From Argopecten irradians (taxonomy: Eukaryota; Mollusca; Bivalvia; Pectinida; Pectinidae), in the NCBI RefSeq assembly GCF_041381155.1, contig NC_091145.1:36719882-36783881 (forward strand): DNA of 64,000 bases, in the 5' to 3' direction. Below, piece after piece: positions 36,412-48,400 of the stretch. How positions within the stretch are numbered: the stretch's first letter is position 1; each line of letters opens with the position of its first letter. The notes below the pieces were generated by a model that was not told where the DNA came from, did not search any database, and saw only the letters and a program-made list of their open reading frames with translations. The translations under genes and the position numbers were made by a program.

Positions 36412-37052
36412 CGACGTCATGACGTAATGACGAAATGCGCATTTTTTGTGCGTTCTTGCGTGTTACCGGAATGAAAAATCCCGAATTGCTCTAAATATTT
36501 GTCGTATGATTTTAAAATATTGAATATCCTAAAGATGGAACATATCTGATGTAAATATTGGAACTGTGCTCATGATTTTATGTTAATTTCATGGACTTTT
36601 TTTACTGCGAATGACGTCGGAAGTTCTTATGACGTCAGAAGTACTTATGACGTCACAAGAAGAGGCTCCACTAACGGGGGCAGTGGGGAATTTGATTTGG
36701 TAATAGTGATTACAGTGTGCATTACAGGGTTGCTTAAATATAACAGAAAACATAAATGTAAGCATTAAATTGCCTTCTTCGGGTATTCATGGTCCTATAT
36801 AACTTCCATGATTGCAGACAAATTAATCATTACGCTCTAACACGCGTTATTCAATTTGTCTGCAACTCTGGGAGAATAATAGAACCATAAATCCCTTAAG
36901 AAGGCAATTTAATGCTTTAAAAAAGACAATACTTTTAATTTCGTTTCTATATAAGATTGGCGAAATCAGGCTAGAATTTAATTTTTCCGTCTACCGAGAC
37001 AATCGCTTGACATCATATTTTGATTATGACGTCATTTTTACATGTGACGTCA
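36412..37052. promoter_or_regulatory. Cluster of CRE-like TGACGTC motifs
   Basis: TGACGTC-type sites occur at about 36412-36431 (overlapping GACGTCATGACG), at 36612, 36630 and 36648 (an 18-bp tandem repeat), and as full TGACGTCA at 37027-37034 and 37045-37052. CREB/ATF factors bind such sites. No gene start is identified beside them; they may belong to a repeat. Confidence 0.35.
36761..36916. repeat. 156-bp imperfect palindrome (hairpin or short MITE)
   Basis: The outer 19-base arms AGCATTAAATTGCCTTCTT (36761-36779) and AAGAAGGCAATTTAATGCT (36898-36916) are exact reverse complements. Pairing continues with mismatches inward to ATTGCAGACAAATT and AATTTGTCTGCAA. Confidence 0.9.
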
Positions 37053-37189
37053 CAATAGTGTTATATGTGTGTCTTACAATATTTATGGCATGCTCGTATG
37101 CATCTGGGTCGTTGAATTCAGGGAAGTAACAACTTCAAATGGTAAGGACATTGTAGAGACAGCTGAAGTGGGTTCAGATACTAATATGT

Positions 37190-37520
37190 CTGATCGCCTT
37201 TCAGAGTGTTAATGTCTGCTCCGTTTGATAAAAAAGCAAAGAGATTGAGAAAAAAACATGGGTTGAAAAATGTCATTTACAAATGGATTGTAACACATGT
37301 TATTCATATAAACAAATACGATATACTTTTATCGAATACTATTATTGTCTATAAAATTGTAAATATAATTTCTCTGTGCATGTTATGAAAAAGAGAAATT
37401 ATCTGAATTTGAATAATAATCGTCTTTCAGAGTGTCAATGTCGACTCCGTGTGATGGAAAGCAAAGTGACTGAGACAAAAAAATATTGCAACTAACATTT
37501 CAATATAACAAGAAAGATGG
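37190..37520 (+). repeat. Diverged direct duplication with acceptor-like starts
   Basis: Two similar blocks (about 37190-37280 and 37427-37520). Each begins CTTTCAGAGTGT and continues AATGTC, CTCCGT, TGAT and AAAGCAAAG, ending near ATGGGTT. The first encodes KRLRKKHGLKNV and a further stretch at about 38370 encodes DILRKKHGYNV. The second has a stop, so duplicated decayed exons or a repeat are both possible. Confidence 0.45.
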
Positions 37521-40500
37521 GTTAAAATATCCAGGTAAGGTCATCATGATATTTCAGGACGGGTTTCATTGAAAAATAAACCGGACATTTAACCTTGGAC
37601 AAATATTAAACCATATGATATTGTGACAGGATAAAAGCATAAACGGCTTAAAGCTGTTTTCGATTTTTGTTTTCACAGCTACACATAAAACAGAAACAAC
37701 ATTTAATCCACGTTTTCTTTATTTTGATATCAGTTTTTTACATACAATTAAATTACTACTTTATTTGCGCCTTGTTCACCTTACACCCTATCTTATATCA
37801 TATCCTATTTTTTAAAATAAATGCATATCGATATAACAACAATATACACATAACATATAATATGTCCTCTCGTAAGAGGAGACTTATTTGTCGTTCTCGC
37901 ACTTTCAACCACACACCTACCCTCACTTACACCTTATATATACACATCAAATTGCCAAATGGTATTATGTAACCTTAAATATAAGGGAGATAATTAGATG
38001 TATTTATTATATCCTCTTTATTTATTTCAGATGTAAGCATTGGTGTGATCATATGACGTACTTCTGTCTTATACATAAATATCCCGACATATTACCATAA
38101 CCCCTCTGGGTAGCGAGTTTCAATCTAATGTGGTGTCGGTGCTTGGTACTGACTGCTCAGTGGTTGGTTGTTTTTTCTCCGGATACCTTCGGCTTTCTTC
38201 CATTACCTTAAATGACTCTGGCTTTGTTTCTTGGTAATAAAAGAGTGTAAGAGATTTTGATATTTTTGAAATTAATAAAACCATGCTACATACATGTTAT
38301 CTTCCTCCATTATCGATTTAAAATTCTAGAAATGAAGGAAGAAAAAACTACTGAGCTAACAATTAATGACATTCTTCGTAAGAAACACGGGTATAATGTA
38401 ACACATTTTTAGTGATCACTATATTTTAACGTAATTTAATATAAAATACTATCAATTATATACGGGAAACTATCATCTAAATCCAGATGAAATTCAGATC
38501 TCTGGTTTTACAATGAAGAGTTTCCCATTTCCTTTGTACATCACCCGCTAATTGTGTCGATCAGACGAGGATCCCCGGCCAACAACAGTCTAACACGTCC
38601 TCCTTAGTGCTGTTCCTTTGAACAGGAAGTGGAATTTGAGAAATGTAGTTTATTCGCCAGACAGTGATGCTGGTCTTTATCTCAAGACCACAGTTCCACA
38701 GATAATGGCCGCCGTGTCCGACTATTCAGCCACGTCAGAAACGCATCGCCTGTAATAATGGTTTTCCGAGTTAACCCAAAAGGTAGAAGGTAGTTAAATG
38801 AATTTTCCATTAAACAATTAGTACACTGACATGGAGCTGAAAAACCAATAGGCTATAATTTGTAGTTGTTTGCCTTTCTGGTTTTGTATCTGTTAGTGTG
38901 CGTGTTAAGTCCCGGACCGGAAATTAGTCTGATTCCGGAAATAGACAACCGTGTCGTGGAAAGTGGCGTTTTTCTCAGGAAACAATTTAGCAAGGCAGAA
39001 TACACAGACGAAGACTAGATTCAATTTAGCGTCTAGGAACTCCATTTGTAGGAGAAACGATGGTGGAGAATTGAATGAAATATATTTCTAGATTATTTCT
39101 TCAATCAATTTCAGTATCTTGTGTCGTCTGCCCGTCTGAGTACAGAAAAAGTGATAAAAGACGAACTCACGGCATATTCTCATTACATCTTGTAGAGAGG
39201 CAAGCGGGCTTAAGAACTTCTAAGTCAGAGAACGATGTTCATAAGGTATCATACAGTATAGGTGGATTGGTAAGGAAATTGAATTCAAAACTTGGTGATA
39301 ATTTTTTTTAAAGAAAAATGAAAAACGAGTGTTACATGACATTATGCAAGGTAAACTCTCGTCTGGGTTGTAACTTTATGTCTGTACTTTTAATGTCATT
39401 TATGCCATAGCTAGGCGAAAATTTTGACATTAATTCTTAATTCAGTAATGTATTGAAAACCTGATGAACATTAGTTACAACCCATAATGCTTTCTCTGCA
39501 AGTTCTTGTATTTATGCTTTTTATGTTTTGATGAAAACAATCTCAAGACATCACTTTACAATTGCTAATAACACTGTGAAATTGAGAACTGAAACTGTAA
39601 ACCTAAACTTGGTTTCACAGTCTGACTATATGTACTCATTCCACTGCACTATAGATGTACGTGCATGTATAATGACTTGTGGCAGTACTGCCAAAGTTAC
39701 TTTTGAGCTCTTTCTCTAAGCAAAATTAAAATCAATGTATTTTAAGTATAATAATTATCATCATGTTGGTATCTTTTGGTGGTGAATATAATATTAAAAG
39801 CTCTTCTTGATTGATTGGTAGGAAAATTACGGCAATAATATTAGGTCAGACCTGAATAGTGTTACATTGTAAAAAAAATAATGACACCATGGTCAACATC
39901 CCATTGCTATTTTAGGTGAATTTGAGTTGTACGGCGGGGGCCATAACTAATACAGGGATAATTTTCTGTTGGTTTAAGATATCCTTCTGTCGGTTTTGAA
40001 CCGGTGTGTTATAATACTACAGTGCACAGTGCATACTGCATGGTCATTTTGGACTGAGGCTCTCTATTGTCATGGCCAACAAAGTCAACTTGAAAGAGAT
40101 CTAAGTCTATACAAGAAGATAGATAAAAATTGAACAGTTTTAACGACTTTCAGTTTATTTTCGGATTTTTCTTAATGCATTAAATACATTTCAATGCTAC
40201 CATATCATTGTTTGATTGTATTGATATGTGACGTGACAATCAAAATAATTTTTGATGCCTGCGTCGTAAGCCAAACAAAAATAATAATTTCATGAATGTT
40301 TTAAATGTAATTTTAAAAAAAAGAAGATGAACGCTTAACAATCTGGTAAAGAACTAATGTGGCATATGATTTCACCATCTAAATTTCATAACTAAGCAAG
40401 TTACAAACAATATCTGGCTCTGAAAGAGACATTAGGCATTAAATGTGACGTGGTGGTATATCACAGAAAAGATAAGGACATAAACCTATTAATGTATCAT

Positions 40501-41999
40501 AGATGTGTTACCAACCGAGTGTAGTTTACAAAGACGGTTCAGGCTCGGCTTCTTATTGTAACATTCCCAAACCACATGCTCTAACTCATTTCTGTATTAA
40601 TGTGTTACATTTGGCTATCCCACTGGCCTGTTCTACCGACATTGGCTCATGTAGATGTATAATATCTGTCAGAGATTTATGAAAATGGATATCCACATGT
40701 CACGTCTATAAAGCACATTCAATTTGGCCATAAAGTGGCAAAGATGACCCAACAGACAATAGATATAATGGCGAAACCATTTCTATGGCAGCAGTTTAGA
40801 TTTGGTGGATGTGCTTTTCTACAGTGAACACGAGATCAAGACAGCAGCACAAAATGACAGCTAAATGCTATTAGGTATTGGATAAAGGCCCTAGATGTAA
40901 TTGTGTTTGTTCATCCTCTATGTACATGACCTTATCTTGTGATTTATTCCAATACAGGACATACACCGGGGGATTGGGCATGACTGGCATATACTGTCGT
41001 CTGCTCATAATACATGCCCTCCCGCGTTATTCCCCCGACGCTCTCTCGTGCCATATCGTCGTCAAATATTCATAGCCGTTTTAACTAGATTAAACACGTG
41101 CTGCGCTTTTACTGTAGACAAATACGACCTATCAATACTTCCTGGGGACTTGTACATTCAATAGGTCACCCCCGAAGTCTCCCTAGTTCCCGGGACGTTC
41201 ATGGTCCATAGAGGACCTATGACGGCACCAAATGGTCCTTTTGTACATGTATATCATTAGGGGAACAAGGCCAACAAATGGCCAGCATAATTAATATATC
41301 CCTGTCTTTTGTTGTCATTAACACAATGCGATGCATGGCAATGATAGATCTGCCATATTCAATAATACATGCGACTCATTATTGTATTAAATTGTCACAT
41401 GAAATGTATTTCATTGGCTTTGACATTCGAAATTTATCGTCGTTGAAAATCATTAATGATTAGAAATAGTTACATCGATATTTTTAAAACCGATCGCTAT
41501 AAAAAGGTAAAATACAAAAGTTTAAGTATTAAAACTAATTTATCAATGCTAAAGTAACATTTCAAATAACTGTATCACTATGACATATCAATTAATACTA
41601 GCTGAGGTTATCGGGTGTGACTTACAATAGTTTAGATGTCATGTCGGTTGATGATAAATTTGATACATTGTTCATTGAGAAAAAAACGAATGTGGAGAAA
41701 GAGAGGAAGCAGTTGCACTTAACAGCTGTTTGAACTTTCAAGGACTCTTATCAGTTATAGAGGGAATTCAAAATGGTCAAGAACGAAGATCCAGACGGTA
41801 AATCAAGATGGCGGCTAAGTAAATGATTTAAGAAGAGGATTAATAAAGACGGTCAAAAGAAGTGATTTAAGAAGAGGATAAAAGCGGTTAATAAAAAAGG
41901 CAAAAAAAAAATGAACCAAATTTAAGAAAACGATAGAAGAGGTTAGTCAAAATGGTCAAAAAATTATTTGAGAGAGGATCTAATCGGTAAATCAAAATA
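37521..41999. other. Gene-poor region
   Basis: No secure gene; one exon candidate at 39115-39311. From about 40500 to 41260 the DNA is somewhat less AT-rich and could hold regulatory elements of distant genes, but this is composition only. A GATGGCGGC YY1-type motif lies near 41807. From about 41770 a degenerate AAGAAGAGGAT-containing repeat begins. Confidence 0.4.
39115..39311 (+). CDS. Possible coding exon of an unrecognised gene
   Basis: After an acceptor-like CAATCAATTTCAG (AG at 39113-39114) an open frame encodes VSCVVCPSEYRKSDKRRTHG and, further on, TSKSENDVHK and SIGGLVRKLNSKLG before a TAA. The composition (charged, few hydrophobic runs) is protein-like. Possible donors are GTATCA after VHK or GTAAGG after SIGGL. 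No neighbouring exon or known domain was found. Confidence 0.28.
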
Positions 42000-42000
42000 G
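41770..42000 (+). repeat. Degenerate AAGAAGAGGAT-rich repeat
   Basis: Loosely repeated blocks such as GATTTAAGAAGAGGAT and GGTCAAAA with variable spacing of about 50-60 bp. Boundaries are uncertain. Confidence 0.45.
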
Positions 42001-42070
42001 TTCAAGTGAATAGTCGGAAAAAGAAAACCAGTCTAAATGCGTTTATCGGCCTCCCAAAAGTGTTTGCACG
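42001..42070 (-). mobile_element. Fragment of MITE family A (copy 3)
   Basis: About 70 bp matching one end of the elements at 11378-11722 and 21458-21800, with shared AAGTGAATAGTCGG and GAAAACCAGTCTAAATGCGT. The rest of the element is missing and the terminal TTAA is decayed. Confidence 0.7.
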
Positions 42071-42199
42071 TTATGATTCAAGAACAAAGATGCAGACGGC
42101 AAACAAAACAAGTGATTAGTTAGTATTAAAGAATAAATACAATCACTAGGCACATCTATATAATAGTTTATGAACCAGAACATTGGTGTTTCAGAGATT

Positions 42200-42382
42200 A
42201 TAAAGGAAAAATAGAATTGTTAGTTTCAATGTATCTCGATTTGTCTATTGATGGCTGTGTCCATCTATTATTTCTTCTTTATTTTTAGTATTATCATTTT
42301 TTTGGTTTCTTTTGACCTCTTGTTACAAATGTAAATATGTCATGAGTGAATAATAAAATCTTGAAATCTTGAATCTTGAGAA
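42200..42382 (+). mobile_element. Probable LINE 3' tail
   Basis: GAATAATAAAATCTTGAAAT followed by CTTGAATCTTGAG: an AATAAA with a short tandem ATCTTGA tail, as seen at the 3' ends of CR1-type LINEs. The body upstream carries no recognisable coding sequence. Confidence 0.4.
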
Positions 42383-42690
42383 TGGCCACCTGTGATCAGG
42401 AGAACTCTTTATGCTTGACTGTCTTCGAATCAATTTACTGTGACTGTTTTAACAACAGTTTTAACATCTGGTGAGACTACTGACTGTAGGATCCGCCGTC
42501 ACACAACGCTCAACCTGGCCTACCTTATATATTATGTACAAGATATCCGCCAGTTTTAAATACCAACACAGGGATGCCGTTGCAGAATAGCGTGGTAGCG
42601 TACGTTCGGAACGTGTCTGCTATTGATGCTGCCACTTAGAAACTTTTGTGCATGTCATCTGTTTGCATCCATATGACAAGTGTTAAAAAT

Positions 42691-42738
42691 AGCACCAAAA
42701 TGAGCGCCAAAAAGTGGCATCGAAAAAAGCGCCAAAGC
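42691..42738 (+). promoter_or_regulatory. E2F-like motif cluster
   Basis: GCACCAAA followed by two GCGCCAAA copies (42704-42711 and 42729-42736). The reverse complement TTTGGCGC is the E2F consensus. Function is unproven and no adjacent gene start is seen. Confidence 0.2.
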
Positions 42739-45189
42739 GATTATTTTTCATAGTCAGTCTATCAAGAAACAGCGTTGTGGTTATTATGCCATTATACGCT
42801 GAATAACAGTAGTTGTTTCTGATTCTGGCTTATAATAATGGGATTAATTTTACTAATACTTTCACCTTGGTCATTAGCAGCATTTTAGTTTGGAAATTTA
42901 TTATATCTATTCTGATCATTTATATTAATTTTCAATTGAAATTTGTGTTCTAAAATATAATAAATTCCTAATAAAAGAATTCCTTATCATACTATTTTAT
43001 TTCTGATTTTATTCAACATTTTCAAATAAATTATAAATACGTCAATGAAATACTGAAATATAACTACAATGTAATTGAAAACACATTTTTGATATGTCAT
43101 TCCTATACAAAACCTAATTGAATTCGTTGTCCGCAGTACAAACAGGTGTGAATGGATAAGGACGGCCAATTGATCACGTGATTTTCCAGGAAATTGGAGT
43201 TACACCTGTTGTATCTATCTATCATCTGATATGGCCGAGTGTCAAACTAATCAGCTGACACGGATGACTGAGTTTAAACCACTTGTTAAGATCCAGCACA
43301 CCTGGCTGTAACAAATATCACTTGGAATGTTTTGTCTTGCTGTAGTTATAAAACTGCTCGATATAATTGTTAATACATAATTTATATGATTTTGTCTTTC
43401 TATCGAAATCGTCACGTGTACGGTATATTTTTTTCGTCCGATTTTAGAAGAGCCGCACCTTTTGCCATCGGATAGTAGCTGTCGCACATTTTTTGAATCA
43501 GTTAATACTATGAATTATCCAAAAGGCCCCGAAATTGGAATTGGCGCGAAAGAATATATTTCATAAACAAAATGTAAACAATAATATATCAAATAAGCAT
43601 CTTAATTTGCCAAATGGGGGAGGGTTATATTCAGTGTCATGGCTATGGGAAGATACACTAAAAACAGATGATTCAATATTTATAAATAAAAAACAACACA
43701 TTCACTAAAATAAGAGTTTTTAAAATTAATTTTCGCACTGAGTTAATTGTTCAAAGGAATCAATTTATTTAGAACTTTAAAAATGGTATTGAAAATTCGT
43801 GATGATATTGTTTCCTTCCGCTTTGTATGATAATGTGCTACAACAATGCGACGTGAAGAATGTTCAGTTGTGTTGTATACGTATCGATCACACATTAATA
43901 ATCACTTGTAACACAAGAACAATAGGTACGAGTAAATATTTATTTTACACAAAGTCTCATCAAATTCAAGAGGAGAAAAAAAACACAAGCACACGTAATT
44001 ACGGAAACAGTGACGTCATAATGACTTTTTTTTGTCAAAGATGATGCCAATGTTTATCTGTTTCATAGTAGGACAAAAGATGAATCAATACATCGACCCG
44101 ATAAAAATGAAACATTACTGTCTGAATTTAGTTAAAATGAATTTGACTTTTGAGAAAGAATATGGCCCATATCTTTCCGTGTGAGTAAATTAAAACATTA
44201 TTTACTGTGACGAACGCACCGGAGTGAGGAATCGGTTATTAAGGTGCACGTTGGAACGTTTTGTAGTATGGCTTTCACACGTCCTTCCACAACCCTTAAG
44301 ATCAATTAAGAGGCTTGCTTTTACTGTCTATTTAAACACGAAGTAAATTTTGTTTAAAAGTCGGATGTATTCTTTCAAATAAATTGATTTGTTAACTTTA
44401 CTGTCCATTACTGATATTTACACACGGGCCGTCGTTCTTCTCAATCTAACAGCTAGTTTGGACCACTTGAGAGTGTGTGTAGATGTTATGTAGGAGGAAA
44501 ATTGAACGATTAGATGACATTTAGTGAAACTATATGTACCTAGGACCTGTTCACATAATACCATCACAGAGCCCAGGACACAAAGTCTCCACAGGGTGCC
44601 TCGGTAACATGGCTAGTGCCAGCTCACACGATTGCTGGTCTTTTTAGACGGGGGCCACTCGTCACAAGGATTCTTTAGATTGGAACAAATATGCAATCGA
44701 TATAGGGACAAAGAACCATTTAATTTGTTTTAGCAGTTTAGTGTTTCTATTGCGAGAACGCCACTCAGTATAAAACATATATTGACCGAACGGCCCAAGC
44801 AGCAATTGAGGAGCTTGAACACTCGAATGATTTGAGATAAGTGAAAAAGATGGGGTCCCAAATTATACTCGGTGGTGTGAAACTTTGGCAAAACGTTTAA
44901 AGGACGTTAGTGATCAATAAATCGTCCGACAGGGGGCACTCGAGGACAAAACAAATTGACTTATATTTAGAATCGAGTTTGTACAAATCGACAAATTACT
45001 CCGATACACTCACCCCTATTCATTTCAATTTCAATCTTAAATGATCAAGCTTTTCTTTCTTATATTTTTCTCCACCATTTTACAGGGAAATGGTTCTGGA
45101 AACGTTTCAATTGTGTCCATAGATTTCAGGAACTAATGCTGATTTTGGCTTATTCTTTCTATCATAAAACTTCCCACACCTCAGTAGGA

Positions 45190-45420
45190 AATTATGGCTT
45201 TAATCTCTTGTGTATATGGTCAAAACGGCAAAATTCCCATAAAATTCAATATTTTCTCAACTAGGTATCTTGGAGTGAAAAAAGCTTAAAAACGAGCACA
45301 CGGACATATGATTTTTCTTCCATTTTCTTTCATAGTATGAACTCCTATTTCCAAAAAACTATATGAGAAAAAAAAACGTTTAATACAAGAAAATTTTGAT
45401 TCTCAGAGGCGTACACCCTT
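45190..45420. repeat. Dispersed repeat, copy 2
   Basis: Same ordered matches as 23130-23325, with an extra stretch around CTAGGTATCTTGGAG and an additional A-rich insertion. Unclassified. Confidence 0.7.
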
Positions 45421-48400
45421 AAGTGTTCCGGAAGAGTTCGCGTCCTCCAAATCCTCGAAGAAAGTAAGCGAGGGTACCGATTGATCTCTGAAATCTCTGG
45501 TGTGATTTAAGACAAGGAGCATAAGTGATTATTTCACTACTTCAATTTATATATTAAGTTCAATATTGCAGGAGAGATACACCTGACCACGTATGGAATC
45601 ACATAAAATTATCTCTTTACTCAATTTTACATGAACATATTGACCTAATTAAATATTTTACTAGAAGCAATGATCCGTGGTAATACTGAATAATTGCTAA
45701 ATGTTGCGATTTAAATTTCGCTAAATACGCGCATTTAACTCAAATTAACGAAATCTTCCGAAACGCACGGTTTTACATATCGAACTCTGTCATATAAATA
45801 ACGCTTTAAAAGCAACTCGCCAATAACAGTAAATCGCGAAACTTTACATCCATAAAATATAACAAGTACATGTATACAGCATATCATCTATTCATACATA
45901 TATATTATTAGATGTGAATATGAAAGTTTCATTTTCATCCCTACCAATACTTTATAATTTATTACTTTATAAGTATTTATTTAACAGGCAGAACTCCAAT
46001 CTCTGTATCTAATATGGTAAGAAGAAGATTTTTACATCAATCTTGTTTATTAGTGAAGGGTCCACCATTGACAAGGAATACATATTTTCATTATATCTAA
46101 TAGAAATAAAATAAAGATGATATATATATTTAAAATTAGTTAAGAAAGAAAGTGTTGATCGATACATACAATATTCTTAAATTACATAAAGGAAAAAAGG
46201 ATTGCACAAAAACTTCTATAAGGAAGATTTATCTAATTCAGACCATGTACCGTTAAGATGAGTGTACTATTCGTTTGGTAGAATTAACTTCATTGTGTAT
46301 AATAAAACTTTTACTCGTAAAGGAGAATATCCTTAACACCATTTAAAGTAAAAAAATGTTTATAGATTTTTAATTCAGATGACTTATAACCTGATTAGTT
46401 TGTGTTTTACTATTCACTAAGGTTTTGCTTAGAACGTTCCATGTTTGGTTTGAGAAGAAAGCCTGGAATCAGGAAGAAAAAAAGCTTCATACATAGACAG
46501 TGTTTTAAACAAATAATTTACAGAAAAGAATATGCAAATTTTGCTCTTTCAAAAAGTAAATGACACGTGTTGACCTCTATAAGGAAGCATGACGAGTAGG
46601 TATGTAAGAAAAGGACCAAAGAATACCAACCTATACCATAGGATAATAAAATTAATCACATATTGTATATCAACCGCTTTCTTTATAAATCTGCATTTAA
46701 AAAAAATATTGTTACTAGAACACTTAATGAAACGTAATCATAAAATTATAAATGACTTAAAACCATACCATAGTTTATCACATGACTGATATTTTTTTTT
46801 ACACACAAATACACATAATGATGTTAATCGAAATACTATCTTTATAATGTTAAATTAAATGTGTTGAAACGTACCTTATTAATTAAATTAACGGTTGTGG
46901 AGTCATATTTTCAACAGATGAAATGTTATTGCTTTTGTCTTTTACCAAACATGTCCTCACCAGAGTATAAATATTGACACGATGATAATGTCCACCCCTA
47001 ACATTTGCATACCTTTAAAATGAACACACAAACTATTGCAATACACAGATTTTTATAGAGGGATGCACTTTTGTAATTATATTTGTCATTCTAGACATTC
47101 TCACGAAGGAATGGTTACCGTGTATTTGCCCTGACAGACTGATCTGATTAACTAAGTAGGCGCCCCCCTAACATATGGCCAGCGGACTGATATATTGTCT
47201 AATCGTTCGGCTGTACCCGTCACATCAAATGATTATGACATATGGGTACATGTACGTGAGATACCCATTTTATGTGTGCACGTGCGAACGTTTTGCATTA
47301 CAAGAATTTTGATGACACGGACTCAATCAAATGCTACCCCAAGTCTCGTGTCGGGACGTTGGCGAGAGTTGCATCCTCAATACAAGGCTGCAGTCAGCAC
47401 TGCCAATATTTGTTTTGTTACTTTTAAACGTCACTTTCATCGCAGATCACTTTAAAAGGCGGAACGTCGGACTAGCGGCGATAATGTCTAACGATAAAAA
47501 AAAACTGAAATGAGATTTGAGACATTTGTTAGTGAAATAAAACATCGACTTGATTAAATGTAACTCGAGTTTATTGGTTATTGTAATGCATTAATTTTAG
47601 GAAATATTTGATTTCAGATAATTAATACAGCGTGATAACTTAAACTTTGTCCTATAATATTATTTCATTCGAACTGTACAAAGGAACTGGAAATGGTGTA
47701 ATCATAACGTAACTGCGGTCTATCAGGTGACCAATTGTTTTCTCAAAATACGTACCCCATCTAACAAATAAGTATTTTGTTAGACCTGTGGGATGTTAAT
47801 AACAACAACATTGCTGATATACCAGTTCTAAACGCATCAATGTACATTTTTGCACAAATCTTTATGCATTTGAAATGACAATTATTTTGTTGCTTTTCTA
47901 CATGTCATAAACAATTACCATTATCAAAATTATTTGTATTCAATTGAATGAACGATTCCACCTGCCTGAGTTTATATTCACTGATACATTAAAGACTGTA
48001 ATTGTGTGTTGTGTTTCTAAATGTCACTAGTACCAGGTAACTTAAAGGAAAAGCTTCCTAGATGTACAAATCAGTTCCCGTGCGACTACACGGAGCGCAT
48101 CCAACCGTTTCATTGCAGGTAGCGAGGGGTATGTATAATGTATAAACCGTGATTAAAGTCACTCCGTACGTGAATGTGGCGACAGTTTATTTACAATGAT
48201 TTACAGTATAACACTTAATTCACACACAAACGCCTGACTGACACATGACAACCTGAATTAGAAGGTTCACTAACTCCCGAAAAGTAAAATTAACCAAACT
48301 TTCCTTTGACATATCGTATGAGCTTTCTATTCTGATAAAAGAGCATTGGATACAGTAGTCTTTACCAATCTATGGGCAAAAAGAATCATAATTGGTGTTT

